A stretch of 64,000 nucleotides of DNA from Vigna angularis (GCF_016808095.1 NC_068974.1:11718001-11782000); one strand, 5' to 3'. Positions 20,716 through 33,565 are shown, numbered from the stretch's first letter. Notes: generated from the letters alone by a model not told the origin. Translations and numbers: made by a program.

Positions 20716-22696
20716 CAACTCGCTGGGCGAGTGGCCAAAAGTGTGGCTCGCTGGGCGAGCTTGTGTGAGTCGTTGGGCAAGTGGTAAAATGTCACCACTC
20801 GTTGGGCGAGCAAGTCCTGGTCGCTGGGTGACTGGCTCCCTGGGTGAGCTCCTCCTACACTTTGGACGAGTGGCTCGTTGGGGCGAGCTGCGTCCTCTAG
20901 CTGGGCGAGAAGTCAATGCATGAATAGTAAAAAAAAATCAATGTGTGAATAGTGAAATTTCTGGGACTTTTTTATCTTCTCCAATCCTTATTCATCTGCA
21001 AAATAAACATACAAAAACACTCATATTGATATAAAATCAATTATATATACATTTTGTACAACTTTTCATAAGATTTTACTCCATAACACATAAAAGAAGA
21101 TTAAAATAAGTGCTCAATATATGTAATTTTTGACAGTTATCACACCCCCAGACTTGAACATTTTCATGTTCTCATGAAAAGCAACAATAACAACATAACA
21201 AAACAAATAGGAGAAATTGACATTCTATCACATAATCCTTGTCACAGAAGTGAGCATTGTACATGCATCTCTAAATAATTAGAACGATTGCTATGAGTTA
21301 TCTATTAAACTAGTTCTTAAACCCAGAATGATAAGACAACCAGAAAAGGAATACTACAAATATGCTCAATTAGTGTTTATTTCAGCCTGCAAGTGTTTAC
21401 AACTCCAATTCACACTCAGATTGTGATCAACTACTTCATCAACTTTTGCAAGTCATCTCATACACAATTCACACATTCTGGTTTAAATCAAAAGGTCTTT
21501 CTCAGGTTACAACTTGGCTTGGCTAGAAGAAACATGGTTTTACAAGGAAACAAAACAACACTAAAGAAGAGGAGAACAAGAACATAACAACACCAAACTC
21601 TATTTATCAACAACCTGTTCATTCATCACATAACATATGTTCTCAATTTTCCTCTAACCAAAACACTTTTCATACAATAATATATATATTTTTCTTTTTT
21701 CTTTTATCAGTTTAACACTCAACTGATTATAATTTTCCCCAAACTTATTTTCTACCTATATCCTGACAAATATATTACTTATTTTCTTCTTCTATAGTGT
21801 TGGATAAGGTAGATTGTTCTGTAATAGGCTTAGGGTTCACAAAAATATATACAAGGCTCAAATAGGGTAACAAAGGATGAATATTCACACATGGGTAGTC
21901 ATCTAGCCAAATAGTTAAATTTCACAACAAAAAACTGCCTTTCTCATTTCTAAACCAGAGTGTATATGCATTAATAAGAATTGTGCAAAAACCAAATTCA
22001 TAGCAATAACAATGTCTCACTTGCTCTCAAAGCTTTCTCACTACACCCAGTTATTCAACTTCTCGGTCAAAATCAATCAGATTCAAGAACTACTCATATA
22101 TAATCATAACACAAGTTCTAAAACTCAAATTTGCAATAACAATCTCACAATCATGTCAGTTATCATGGAAAGAATTGAAAGCTCCTTATTTTAGACAAAC
22201 TAACACATTTTTTTACCAATAAAAGCAAAATTAAATAACAACAACTCAATCAAATAAAATACTGAAAATAAGTCATAGAAAACTTAAAGAAATTAAATAA
22301 CTAAAATTAAAAAGAAACTAAAACTCCTGAGAGGTCATGGTTGCGACTTCATAATCTCCAAAGTGAAGATGCTCCAGTTGCTGCTCATCATGTACTTAAG
22401 AATCCCTCCCCCACATAGATGAAGGCATGTCCTCAGGCCGATGCATATGCTCCTTACAAATGCAGAAACACTAAAATAACATCTCCAAAACACATTAAAA
22501 ACACAGCCAAACTCAACAATTACAATAATAGAACTAATCAAAACACATTAAGTCCCAATAAAAATCACATACTCTAAAATGACTAAATTAAACTAAAACA
22601 TATTAACACAAATTCAATCAATGAAATCACAACTAAACAACAACATCACATAAAAGGAAGGGTTAGAAAGTTGGGTTGCCTCCTAGTAAGCGCTTG

Positions 22697-23213
22697 TATA
22701 CTGTCTTTATGTATGTTGATGTTCCCTGTGCGTGTTTCCTGGAAGAAGAACGAGGAGTTCTTGTACTTTGAAAGGGTTCTCAAACGGCTGACTACAGGAG
22801 AGGATTGTTCTTACTGCAGGGGTTTTTGTATTTGGCTATATTAGATTAGTGAGTTAGAGAGGTGATTTACATTTTGACAGTGTGGTCGTTGTAAAGCCCT
22901 TGTAGTAAAAACTCATATCTCTATAGTGCAAATTGGATTTCAATCTCAGGTTGATTGAAAGGACACTAAATGAAGGCATTGAGGCTAAACTAGTATAAAA
23001 CTCAGAGTTTGATTTTTCTTCTTCTCTACATTAATCGATTGCATACTATCATGATTGGAATACGCATACTGTTATATTGCATACACATTTCTTGTTGTTT
23101 AATAAAGGTTTAAAGATTCATGTTATTTGCGAAAAAGATTTGAAAACCAGGTATTTTTATAAAACACCAATTCACCAGTCCCTTTTGAGAAACAAAGCTC
23201 GTCATTTCTAACA
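22697..23213 (+). repeat. Copia LTR 3'-end fragment with adjoining primer site
   Basis: GAAAACCAGGTATTTTTATA and ACACCAATTCACC lead to CTAACA at 23213, then ACTTGGTTATTGAGG. This arrangement resembles the end of a SIRE/Maximus-type LTR (as recalled) followed by a degenerate TTGGTATCAGAGG primer site. The left end is undefined because it abuts the Athila fragment. Confidence 0.45.
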
Positions 23214-23863
23214 ACTTGGTTATTGAGGTTGTTCATTCATTAATGGGTCTTGAACATTATAACCCTGCATTGAATTACTATTTGATGTTGTGATATATGG
23301 TTGATGTATGTTGTCTTTGTTGCTTGACTTACGTCATTGTCTTGCTTCTTGACCTTGTGAATATGAGCTTGATTATGTTGAATAATCAATTATTGATCTG
23401 AAATTTGTGAAAGAAGAGAGATTTTGATTTCTAATATATGCGCAAGTTCTTCTCTAAAATTGTTGTGTTGTTGTGATACCTCTCGGCTAGCCCCAAAGAG
23501 AAGTGGAGGGAATTGTCTTTCTCATATTTTATTACTTATTAGTTGTGCATCTTTTGTTAGAAATCTAGCCATGAGTGTAATATGTCTAAACCTTTTAAAC
23601 TTAATTCATGGTTATGAAATATAGATGTCCCATGCTTTCTCAATTATTTGATTTGATCTGATGCATTCTTTGTCAGAAGAAGATTTTATGTTAGTTGACT
23701 AATATATGTGTATACGTGGGACAACTTTAGTATATAAAGTATTTTATGGTATCAAGTGCTTACACCTACTGAATGAATGAGTTATTTACAACACTCACTT
23801 GCTAATGTCTTCAATTATACTTTGATATACAAGAACTGGACCATGACCATCTATGCATCTTCT
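23214..23863. other. AT-rich stretch, no gene recognised
   Basis: Possibly internal sequence of the Copia relic to the left. An open frame at 23424-23624 has no known motif. Confidence 0.4.
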
Positions 23864-24089
23864 CATTAGTGCAGTCAAGGGATATGACATCGGTTATTTT
23901 CGCTTATAGGCACCGGTTCTGCAACCGAGGCATATCCAGATGAGGTAAAACGGGATAAGTTTTTTGCCTCGGTTCACCGGTAACCGAAGCAGTACAATTT
24001 TCTTTTATATTTTTTTTTTGGAAGAACGTTTCGCCTTGGTTCCTATTAAACCGAGCCAGTATCTCCCAATCCACATTAAGAACAATTTC

Positions 24090-24400
24090 TCTGCTTGTAG
24101 ATCTTCCAGCAATCAAGAATTAAGCTACTCAAACCACTACTTTCTGTTAGTCCATAACCTTGCTTTAGTTCAACCTATTGGAAACATTCTTCTTACGCTG
24201 GACAAGTCACACCTAGCTTTACTTGAATACTTCACTAGCGCAAGGATCACTGCTGGCACGTTGTTAACCTTATGCTTCTGGATTGCATCAAGCATATCTT
24301 GGAAGTCAAACTTCTGCATCAAAACTATTACTATACCAGCACAATACAATCCTAATCCAAAGAATGCAAATAAATATATGTGAAACATTGGAATGAAGGT
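24090..24400 (-). pseudogene. Captured 4-coumarate:CoA ligase-like gene fragment
   Basis: Minus-strand reading from about 24397 gives FIPMFHIYLFAFFGLGLYCA, MQKFDFQDMLDAIQKHKVNN and ILALVKYSSKARCDLSSVRR. After a frame change it continues VELKQGYGLTESSG. These are the central blocks of the ANL adenylate-forming superfamily in 4CL-like ligases, including the conserved GYGLTES motif that contacts the adenylate. About 100 of some 550 residues are present. A Val-Pro-Pro is missing near VPAV, and the segment between SSVRR and VELKQGYG is deleted. It cannot encode an enzyme. Its family (phenylpropanoid 4CL versus peroxisomal 4CL-like) cannot be settled; the motif wording favours 4CL-like. Confidence 0.88.
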
Positions 24401-24479
24401 CAAGGGAACTTGCGACACTGTAAAATCAATAGATGTAAAATATAGCAGCAGTGTCTCACTGTGCCACAGGAACTTGCGA

Positions 24480-25180
24480 CAACTTGGTTGAACCGTAGAC
24501 AGAGACGTGAAGGGAATTTGGGCTTTTTTGATTTTTGGGTTTGTAGGTGATGAAGATGAATGGTGGCGTGTAGATGGAGGTTGCAAGGCTAACACCGGAG
24601 CTTCGTGAAGATCGCCATGGAAGATAACGTCGGCGCGATTCTGCTGAGGAAGCGATTCTGGTGGCCCGATTCTGGTGAGGAGGCGATTCTAGCTGACGAC
24701 AAGGTGGTTGACGACAAGGTGGCTAGGGTTTCGCCCAGTGGTGGTGGAGGTTGCCAGGGAAGAAGAAGATCGCTCTAGGGGAAGAAGAAGATCGCTCCAA
24801 GGAAGAAAACCCTCGCCACCGTCATCGGTTTCCTCTGCTCCCCCGCCTTCTATGAATCCTTCGGTGTTGTCATCCCTCCGCCCTCTACCCTCACTCGACT
24901 GTGGGCTCTGTGGCTTCCCAATGGACGAAGCTGGTGACGAGAGGCTCGCCCGGATAAAACAGGCCGCCAATGACGAGAGGGAGCTCGATGGACGGCGACA
25001 ACATTGTCTTGACCACGCGACGGCGAGGCAGCAACGGGGAGGCCATGGCGGTGACATTGTGGACGCAGCAGGGAGGGAGCAGCAGCGAGGCAACAACGGG
25101 GAGGCGCGACGGTGAGGCAGTGGTTGGATGGCAGCAAGAGAGAAGAAAAGTGGAGAAGTATTTTTTGGATGCAGTATAGA
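24480..25180. other. GC-rich coding-like segment in CACTA element B
   Basis: Composition changes abruptly to GC-rich, with GAAGAAGAAGATCGCTC repeated and open frames on both strands up to 135 codons. None gives a family I recognise. It occupies the same relative place as the GC-rich block near the right end of elements A and C, so a captured exon or a family-specific segment are both possible. Confidence 0.4.
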
Positions 25181-25841
25181 GAAGAACAGTAGTAGGTAGG
25201 ATAAGCGTACAGTAGTAGGTAGGGTAAATTGCCTCGGTTATTCCTTTAACCAAAGTAATTGACTTCTACTGCCTCGATTCCTTCCTCCAACCGGTGCCTA
25301 TACACATATTATACGCTTCGGGTAGTTTCTAACTAAATTAATATGGCTATTATGCCTCAGTTCCTGTTGAACCGAGGCCTATAAGTTCGCTCAATTTGCA
25401 ATACTGCCACCACATTTATATTTGCTTCGGGTTTGTGCAAACCGAGACCTATTAGCCGCGTTAGAAAGCCTTTAAAATAATCCATACGTTAGTTGGTTAT
25501 TGGTGAGACAAACTTCTGAATATTTTTTCCAATAGTTACTCTTTCCATCTATTCTTCCCCCTTAAGATTTTATTTCACGTAAATTGTACAATTGAAAACA
25601 AGGGATTTTAAATATATTGGTTAGAATTTAGCTACTATTTTGGACAACTTGTCTTTGGCCATGATTGATGCATTTTGGATGTATAGTATGTTAGCAAAAT
25701 GATGAACATGAAGTATTGATGATGTCCAAATCAAGTCAAGAAGAAATCAAGATTCAAGATGTTATGAAGACTTGTATTGCTATGGAAAGCTTTTGTAATA
25801 ATTGTAGTTTAGTGTCTAGGACTTAGATTATTAGTGGTTAT

Positions 25842-26240
25842 ATGTATGCATTGAAAATATTGCTATGGAAAGCTTTTGAAAATATTTTTGAAGAAAATAA
25901 AGATTTGAAAAATAAAGTTTTATTTTATGAAAAAGGTAAATATACTAGTAGTGATGAATGTGCATCTTGTGTTAATTATAAGAAACTACTAGATGAAACA
26001 ACCTTAGGAGAATGTAGTAAAAAAAATGAAAATAAGGTTGTTAAAAATAAGTATGTTCCTAAAATTAAAAATAAACATAATAATAGAACCCGTAGAACAT
26101 GGGTAGAAAAAGGAACAACTTATAGGAACACAAACTTTGTATCATGCTTTTATTGTATGAAAAAGGGTCATACTTCAAATAAATGTAAAATTAAGCATTA
26201 TGGTGTTCCAAGTGGTAGATATGTTTGGGTTATAAAATAA
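25842..26240 (+). pseudogene. Copia gag C-terminal fragment with zinc knuckle
   Basis: The frame carries CVNYKKLLDE, a basic linker, and the CCHC knuckle CFYCMKKGHTSNKC (about 26148-26190), ending GVPSGRYVWVIK. Such C-x2-C-x4-H-x4-C knuckles bind the RNA genome in Copia gag. The N-terminal capsid part is missing because the partial 5' LTR is fused directly upstream. The ATG-like start at 25842 lies in LTR sequence and is an accident of the fusion. Confidence 0.85.
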
Positions 26241-26315
26241 TTTCTTTTTTTTAAATCTAACCCAAAGGACCCATACAAATAGTTGGGTACCTATTGTTTA
26301 ATATTTAAGAATTTC

Positions 26316-26514
26316 TATAAAACAAAATTTGAGAAAATTTTATTCCAAGGCCGATGAAACTATTTTTTGGATATCTTCTAATATACATAGCATATATAGT
26401 TTTCAATCGGAAAAATTTTTATGTGTGCATGTTGTCTTTAATGAAATTGTAGACCTTGAGGCAAAACCTCTTGAGTCAGTTGAATTACATGCAGGCAATG
26501 ATGAAGATTTGTAG
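26316..26514 (+). pseudogene. Copia integrase C-terminal/linker fragment
   Basis: The frame reads RKFYSKADETIFWISSNIHS then IHVVF-like VHVVFNEIVDLEA. In complete Copia elements the segment with SDEGIFLGYS and HVVFDE follows the integrase core. Here it follows gag directly after a large deletion and has lost the Gly-Tyr residues. It ends at a stop at 26512-26514. Confidence 0.75.
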
Positions 26515-26892
26515 AAGACAACAAATGAAGAAAAGAATGATGACAATATGAAGATCTAAACAATGGTTTATAAGTTCTTTATCCTAAAATTATATGCTTT
26601 AAAATATCCTATTGTGCATGTTTGAATGAATCTTTAAATTTGAAATATTTTTAGCTCATATGCATACATGCTTTTATTAAGGGGGAGTATTATCTTAGGG
26701 GGAGAACATCAAACACAACTTTTTAATTATGATCAAAAAGGGGGAGAAAATGTTTAAAGCTTATTTGCCTATGTGTGCTATTTGTGATTATTCACTAATG
26801 CACTTTTTCTTCCATAAGTTGTGTTTTATCCAGATTATTACTAAAAGCTTTAAATCAAAGGAGTTTTTGATCATCATCAAAAAGGGGGAGAA

Positions 26893-27992
26893 TGTTAGCA
26901 AAATGATGAACATGAAGTTTTGATGATGTCCAAATCAAGTCAAGAACAAATCAAGATTCAAGATGTTATGAAGACTTGTATTGCTATGGAAAGCTTTTGT
27001 AATAATTGTAGTTTACTGTCTAGGACTTAGATTATTAGTGGTTATATGTATGCATTGAAGAGTGATGTAAAAATGTACCAAGAGCAAAAACTGTGCAGTG
27101 CTAATCGATTAACAAAGGGGAATAATCGATTATTCTAGAGACGAATGGAGAAGCACAGCAATGCATGCTAATCGATTAGCAAGGGTGGTTAATCGATTAG
27201 CGCTAATCGATTAGCATAGGCTGTTAATCGATTAGCAAAGTGACCATTTGAAAAACTAGCCGTTTTTAGAGCCGTTGAACTATCCGTTGGTGAGTTAATC
27301 GATTAACCACTTAAGTTAATCGATTAACACAGTCAGAAAGGCTGAAAACGAAAAATGGAAGAGCCTTTGGATGAGTCTATAAATAGACTCTCATTTCCTC
27401 TCAACAACTAAAAAACAGAAACTCTTCCCTTGTTATCTAGTACTCAGAAATCATTGAGACTTGTGTGCTCTTATTCGGCTTGTGAAACTCTTGTCTGTGG
27501 AGCTGGTGAAGTGCTGCTACGGTGACAGAGGAAATAGCCGGTTCATCCTTGGTGTGTCTAAGGAGGTGTTCGGAAGAGAATCATCCTTCGTGAAGTACTC
27601 GGAGGAGGTGTTCATCCTTCGTGAAGTATTCGGAGGAGGTGTTCATCCTTTGTGAAGACTCAAAGGAGGTGTTGTCTCATCTCTTGTGGCATCAAGAGAG
27701 GTGTTTTCTAAACTTTTACAAATTGTATCTTTGTGATTGTAGTTTGTAATTGTTTTGTGATTAGTGAATTGTTTATCTTGCTTTGAGATAAGCGACTGGA
27801 CGTAGGATTGGTAAGATCCGAACCAGGATAAAATCATCTGTGCAAATTTCTCTCAACCTTACTCTATTTAATTGTTATTATTAATTGCTAAGTAAGTTTA
27901 ATTGAGTAGAAATTAAAAGGCACACGTTCGTATTAAAAACCCTCTTGGTTTGTTATTCCACGCTAACCATTCCGCTGCAGCCGATTCTGACA
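26893..27992 (+). repeat. 3' LTR of the Copia element, rich in TAATCGATTA palindromes
   Basis: 1,100 bp. The interval 27100-27330 contains about eight copies of the 10-bp palindrome (T)TAATCGATTA(A). A TATA-like TCTATAAATAGACTC lies at about 27376. Three near-repeats of GGAGGTGTTCATCCTT/CGTGAAG occur at 27560-27660. The end matches the solo LTR at 18883. Confidence 0.92.
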
Positions 27993-27997
27993 TAGTA

Positions 27998-29793
27998 GCC
28001 TTCTTCCATGGTCACTTATTATTAGTTGGTTTTGTTGTGAGAATGATCCTCTTAGTCAACACTACAATTCAGACTTGAAACCAAAATTGTTCCATTTGAT
28101 ATAGTATGCTAAATTTTCCTCTCCACAACATTTGAACAAGTCTTTTCTTTTGTAAACTTGTCCCTGGTTTTCTTTAATTGATTATACTTCTAAGTACAGC
28201 CCTGTTTCTCTCCCAAAAGAATCCACTGGAGTTATACTTAAAATTGTTCTTTGTTCAGTACAATTTACCTTATAAAATATGTGAAGTTCAAAGAATGTTG
28301 CCTAACTAAAATTGGATCAAAGTTGGCTTTTCTTTAATCAAATGGAAAAACAGAGTTTTCATTTTCTTTATTATTATTCTTTTTTATTTACACTAACAAG
28401 AGGGATGGTCTTCTAAATAAAATAAGATAACCCTACACTACCATATTCATGGGCATCCCTAGTCTTCTTTATAGTTATCTCTTTTCAAACGTGAATGGAC
28501 ACTAGTGTTTACATCAACAAGCAAATTCTTTATTTTAATATATGGTTGCTATAGCTTCTTTTTTTTTTTAACTATTGAATTAGACTTTGTATCTCTTTTT
28601 TAACAATTTCCTTTGTTGTAGTCTAAATCTTTACCCTTTAATCCATGCACAACATAAAACTTAGAGAGATTGAGAGTAACCATCTAGGAGATATAATAAA
28701 ACGTTGATCTTGAGAAATTATCTTCGACTAGCATAGAGGACTAAAAATTATGAATTAGTAGTCCTTAGAAAGCTCTTTGAGTCTATGTACCAATAAAAAC
28801 AAGAATCATCTCATTTAGAGTTTGGTAGAGAGAGTTATGAGCAAAATAGTCAACAAAGGTCAAAACTGAAAATACATAAGCGTGATTAAAACGTCCATTT
28901 TAATAATTTTATTGAAGGTAGTCCCGTTGTTCAAAAATTACTAATTAGTAGTCATTGGAAATATTTTTGAGTCTATTTTATAATAAAAAAGAATAATTCC
29001 ATTTGGAGGTCTGTGGAAAAAGTTGTACTTAAAATACTGAGCAAAGGTTAGAGTTGACAATATGTTTTTTTATTCGTTTATCTTTCTCTCTTGATTCAGA
29101 GATCTAAGTGTCATGCCTTCTCTTAGACTGATTTTAAAATATGATCTTTCAATTTGATTATATTGTGGAAAAATGATTAAAGACATTGTTAAGGTGGTAT
29201 TAAAGCATGCTCAACTAATTAAAGATTATATATTATACGTTGAACTTAATTATTAAGCTTTGTGGGATGTTGTATGTGAGATACTATTTATGTATAAGTT
29301 ATAAGAATTAGCTCACCCTATTTGTTTGTGTTTGTATATTTGTGTGTATACATTTGCGATGATCGTATAACGTATGTTATACGGGAGATTAGATAGGAAT
29401 GTAGATGATTTTGGAGACTTTAATTGATGAGAAATGGGATCTACGATGGGAATTTATAGTAATGTTTTAGAAGTTTATAGGGATAAAGTATATGTTGTAA
29501 TAATCTTTTATTTATTTAATTAGGATGGATAAATTATATTTAAAGTTTATCTAATGGAAATAATGTATGAGTTGTCCTTGAAAAAAAATAATCTCCTGTT
29601 TGAAATTTTGAAAACAATTTTCCAATATTAGATTTGAAGTGAACTATTATTTAATGAAAACTTTGATGTTTTGGACCATTGATACAAGATTGGGCATTTT
29701 ATTCATTTTGTGTGTATTATTTTGTTTTAAGAAGGAACTGCAACAGGTTAGGGAGAAGTTTGTTTGTGATTGGATTCGGAATATTGACAATGT
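27998..29793. other. AT-rich intergenic DNA with repeat relics
   Basis: No gene is recognised. A diverged tandem duplication of about 190 bp is visible (28744-28875 and 28936-29063, both with TTAGTAGTC and GAGTCTAT). TTAGCTCACCC followed by TGCGATGATC (29311-29370) matches part of the solo LTR at 44533-44580, so a fragment of that LTR family lies here. Confidence 0.55.
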
Positions 29794-30735
29794 AACTAGT
29801 ACAAAATCATCATACAACGTCGAATATTTTGGCATTTTAATGTCGAATTCGATAACGACATCATATCGGGAGATGTAAATTTGACGTCGCATACTACAAG
29901 TCGACGTTACTCTTTTATATACACGTCGAGTAGTAAAGAGAGCGACGTCTAATAGCTTAATAAATAGTTATATTTAAAGGAAGATTTGTTGTACACTGGA
30001 AAGATTTTGCGTACACGTAAAGTTGACGTCTAATAGAAAGAGGTTGGACGTAAGGTTAACATCGAATTTATAGATACAAGACATTACCTTCGCTGAGCTA
30101 AAGAGAAGCTCGCCCAACATTGCATTTTTATAGTAATCCACTGTATTATATGAACGTCGATCAGTGTACAGGTGGACGTTAACATACATATATGAACGTC
30201 GAATAGTTTATAGTTCGACGTCACTTTCAGTGTTTTTTTAAATTTTTTTAGTTTTTGCTCATTTAACCAAACCTGAAATACAGAAACCAGTTTTCTAATT
30301 CATATATTCACAAATTAATTAATTTAAACCATGTTATCATCAATTCATGAATTCCAATTAAAAAGTGAAACTAAAAGACTAAAAGCAAATGCTATCATTA
30401 AATCAAAAAGAACCCAGTTTTCCAATTCATATATTCACAGTATTCATCTATTCATCAATTCATCCTATAAAAAAGGTGCACAAGTAAAACTAAAAGCTAA
30501 GCAAATGCTATCATCAAAACGCTGCAAAACTTTAAGGAAAAACCTAAAGCTATAGCTAACTAAAATGTTTATTCAAATATTCTGCCCATTACTCTCTTAT
30601 CTTCTTTATTACGACATCTGACAATGTAGAGGTAGTGTTGAACCGCTGCAAAATCAAGAAAACTTTACTATTATATTCATTTTAATGTGAAAAGATTATT
30701 GATATTTGTAAGATTTTCAAATGTAAATTTCTACC

Positions 30736-32414
30736 TCAATCCAATCAGCTCTGATTCCTGCTCGGATGATTGTCTTCATCCATGACATGATATAGTAGCC
30801 ACATGCCCAAGCATTCTGCTTGTTACACTAAACATGTGAAAGAACTTAGTCAAATGTAATGGTTTAAATTTGGCTACGAAAATTAATAGTTAAAGATCAA
30901 CAAATTCAAAACTTAGGATATATAATTTCAATTTGTTGTCCTCTTGTCCTAGCCATAACTCTAAACAAATTTGAAACATTTGAAACATTAAAGACATAAG
31001 TTAATATATTAATATCATAATGAATTGATATGAATGAATGTAATACTTACGTTTGTAACAAGGACTTCAATTTCGATTTCATCTTCCTATGAAGAGAACA
31101 AAATTATACAACTTGTGCTTTTTTGGGAATGATCACCATCATTTGCCAATGGCCCCTATCATGTATGGCGCGATATACAACTCTCTTTTAGACTCACTCA
31201 TCCATGTTTTCATATATGATTGTCTGGAATCTAGTGTGTTTCCAGATGGTTGAATGGTCTGAGGTTCAAGAAATCCATACATTGTTGCCCGACTTAATCC
31301 ACTACGATGGTGTGCATGTACCTATAACAATAAAGTTAAATATATTTATTAAAAAGTAATAATACTCAAAAACAAATTGTTAAATAACAATTAAAAAACT
31401 TACATGCACCATAGTTGTATGCTTGCAATGTTCAACATTCTTTCTCCAGCAACGATCTCCACTACATCATTGAAAGCAATATACAATGGAATATGGCACT
31501 CGACACCAAATGTTCTTAACTCCCACTCCAGCTCTATCGGTCCTTTATTCAACTTATGTAATCTCTTCAGCAATATGGATAGAGGATCATGAGCCTCATT
31601 TACAAGTTGAGCCATTTGTTGTTTCTTAGGACGATAGAACTGCAAGTAACATTTACAAAAGTTAGGAATCATTTAATTATAACTTCAAGATTTAAAATAA
31701 CAAAAATAAGAATATAATACTGCTGGTGGGCCAAAATATGTCATGATCATAGCCTTAGGCCAAGCTATAAATGTGCCTGTGGCCTCTCCCACGAATTGGA
31801 TTTCAAATGTAGGCAGTGGCACTCGAGCCTGGGGGTCTCTAACTTCATCAATCGTGACTTGTGCGTGAGTGGGCAATAAAGGAGCACCATGAAGGGTCTG
31901 ACCTTCTGCAATATATCGTCTCACGACCACTATGCGCGGAGGATCCTCATCAACCAAAAACTCATACTGACAAGTGTAATTAGTAGGATCTGCAATAGAT
32001 CATGAGCCTGTGGTGCTCACACGAGGTGTGGTAGGATCATCTATGGGGACATCCTCCTATTGTTGTTGTTGTTTGGACATCATCTGAAGTTTTTCTTTAA
32101 GAAGCTTTTGATATGATGGTTCTTGTTGTCGGAAGCGTTCATTCATGAGCTCCTCCATCTCGAGTTGCATTTGTTCCCTTAGGCTACTAAGCGCTTCATG
32201 ATTCATGGCCAAAGTAGCCCTCAATCTAGTAGCTCCTCCAACAACACCATACAACATGGCCAAAGTTTGTTACATAAAATTTATATAAACTATGGTAATT
32301 AGTTAAGAGTTTACACTTACAATTCTCTGGGATATCTCTTGAGCCGATTGAGATGTCCTCTGGCCATTGGCCTTGGTCCGTGCAACCTTCCACAATTCAT
32401 ACTTAGCTGGTGGA
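30736..32414 (-). pseudogene. CACTA ORF2, downstream part (coiled coil, DUF8039, Ulp1-like protease)
   Basis: From 32414 the minus strand reads PPAKYELWKVARTKANGQRT (Transposase_24 C-terminal signature). It continues with a coiled coil ALSSLREQMQLEMEELMNER (32263-32057), then VPLPTFEIQFVGEATGTFIAW, a DUF8039-like block (31957-31685). Next comes PIELEWELRTFG...NIASIQLWCM (31672-31400), then YGFLEPQTIQPSG and LYIAPYM (about 31330-31150). The last exon holds WACGYYIMSWMKTI (30828-30736), the catalytic Cys region of a C48 (Ulp1/SENP-like) peptidase, with a GT donor at 30735. Several exons and introns are implied. Stops and frame shifts (after GAIGK) show decay. Plant CACTA elements are known to carry Ulp1-like domains; the role in transposition is unknown. 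Confidence 0.82.
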
Positions 32415-32929
32415 TGTAAGACCCGTGAAAAATAAAAATAAAATATATTTTTATTTATTTATGTTAAGATAATTTATTATGATTGTCACTACAAAAAAAA
32501 AATTTATTACCTACGATCAAAATCCGTCAGAAACGTCAAAAATCCGTCGATAATGGCATTTTTCCGATGGATTACCGACGGGCCTAACTCCGTCGGTAAT
32601 AACGTTGTCGGTAACCTTTACCGATGGCTTTTTATGGTCGTCAGTAATTACCAAAAGACAAATCCGTCGGTAATGACTAAGAAAATCGTCGCTAATTACC
32701 GAAGGAAAAAGCCGTCGGTAAGTCCGTCGATAAATATCTCGATCTGGTTCATCTTCTTCCTCTTTCCCTTCGTTTGTTTCCTCGAATTTTAATTTTTTTT
32801 ATCAAACTTTCTTCATTCGTAAACCAAAACAACAATCCAATTCATTCCAAAACCAAAATCAGATTGTCCAATTGTTTTAGAAACCCTAAAATTAGGAAAA
32901 ATCCTCAATTAGTTTTTGAGCATCCATGG

Positions 32930-33185
32930 CAGCAGTGACGTTCTCCTGGTGGTGCTCTGCCATGGCAGCGGTGACTCTCTCCAACGAGAGTAGTGGCGCT
33001 CTCCAAAGGCAACGGTGGCGCTCTCCAACGGCAGCGGTGACGTTCCGCGTGGTTCTTCCACGATAGTGGTGGAGTTCTCCTATGGTAGTGGTGACGCTCC
33101 AACGGCAGCGGTGGCGCTCTCCAATGGCAGCGGTGGCGCTCTCCAACGGCAGTGGTGGCGCTCTCTAACGGCAGCGGTGGTAGTA
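32930..33185. repeat. Minisatellite in CACTA element D
   Basis: Imperfect units of about 24-30 bp built on GGCGCTCTCCAACGGCAGCGGT are repeated about ten times. The open frames crossing it on both strands encode repetitive peptides and are not credible genes. Confidence 0.85.
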
Positions 33186-33565
33186 TGGGAAGATGGTTGC
33201 ACAAGAGTGAAAAATGGTTGCAGGGAAGGTGAGAAATGATCTTCAAAGAAGAAATGACGATTTGTGAGAGATGAAAATGTAGTCTTCTTCGCGCAGTGAC
33301 AGAGGAAAAATGGGCGGGAATTTTGTAGCCCTTTTATCGACAGATTTATCGACGGATTTTGTTCGCCAGTATTTACCGAAGGCTTTACCGACGGATTTTG
33401 TTCGTCGATAATGACCGAAGGCTTTACCGACGGATTATGACCTTTGGTAATTATCGAAGGTCAAAATTTATCGGTAATCACTTTTTTTACATCCGTCGAA
33501 AAAATCTGTCGGTAATGCATCCTTTCCGACGAAAATGATTCCATCGATAAAGTTCTGTCGGTAAT

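Larger units (their letters stand above)
18629..22696 (-). mobile_element. Truncated Athila-like LTR element (3' LTR plus 3' internal region)
   Basis: The LTR spans 18629-21142 (TGTTGAAACC to GTTATCA as seen on the plus strand) and is about 1.5 kb without its nested solo LTR. Its left part (CTTGCCGAGG, AACCGGTAAGTC, ATCGTTTCCC) and the text near 20230 match the LTRs at 33566 and 38826. The adjoining CACCCCCAGACTTG is the polypurine tract in minus orientation. The internal region ends with GGGTTGCCTCCTAGTAAGCG (22673-22692), the complement of the GGGAGGCAACCC motif found after gag at 37628 in the sister element. No coding region remains and the 5' half is missing. Confidence 0.8.
23864..25475. 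mobile_element. CACTA element B (A-family) with captured 4CL-like fragment
   Basis: It begins CATTAGTGCAGTCAAGGGA, differing from the family end CACTAGTGCAGTCAAGGGA by one base. The left subterminal region (GCGGTTATTTTCGC-like, TGCCTCGGTT) is collinear with elements A and C. The right region (25220-25450) again alternates CCTCGGTT and AACCGAGG and ends GCCGCGTTAGAAAGCC, as in A and C. The last bases (TTTTACTAGTG) are lost and no target duplication is evident, so it is an older copy. It carries a 4CL-like fragment and a GC-rich segment. Confidence 0.8.
25689..27992 (+). mobile_element. Internally deleted Ty1/Copia element
   Basis: The ends begin TGTTAGCAAAATGATG (25689) and finish GATTCTGACA (27992), flanked by a perfect TAGTA duplication (25684-25688 and 27993-27997). 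The 5' LTR is reduced to its first 168 bp (to about 25856) and jumps straight into gag. The middle lacks protease, most of integrase and RT. A polypurine tract AAAAGGGGGAGAA precedes the full 3' LTR. A second AGGGGGAG tract lies at 26690. It cannot encode its own movement. Confidence 0.92.

Noticed and set aside
20288..20923. Long open frames on both strands across the GCTCGCTGGGCGAGC repeat
   Set aside because: They exist because the 22-bp unit contains no stop in several frames; the peptides are pure repeats and the region is an LTR.
32892..33246. Frames with RHRCRWRAP-like repeats, possibly a zinc or histone-like protein
   Set aside because: Translation of a minisatellite in CACTA element D, with equal openness in other frames.
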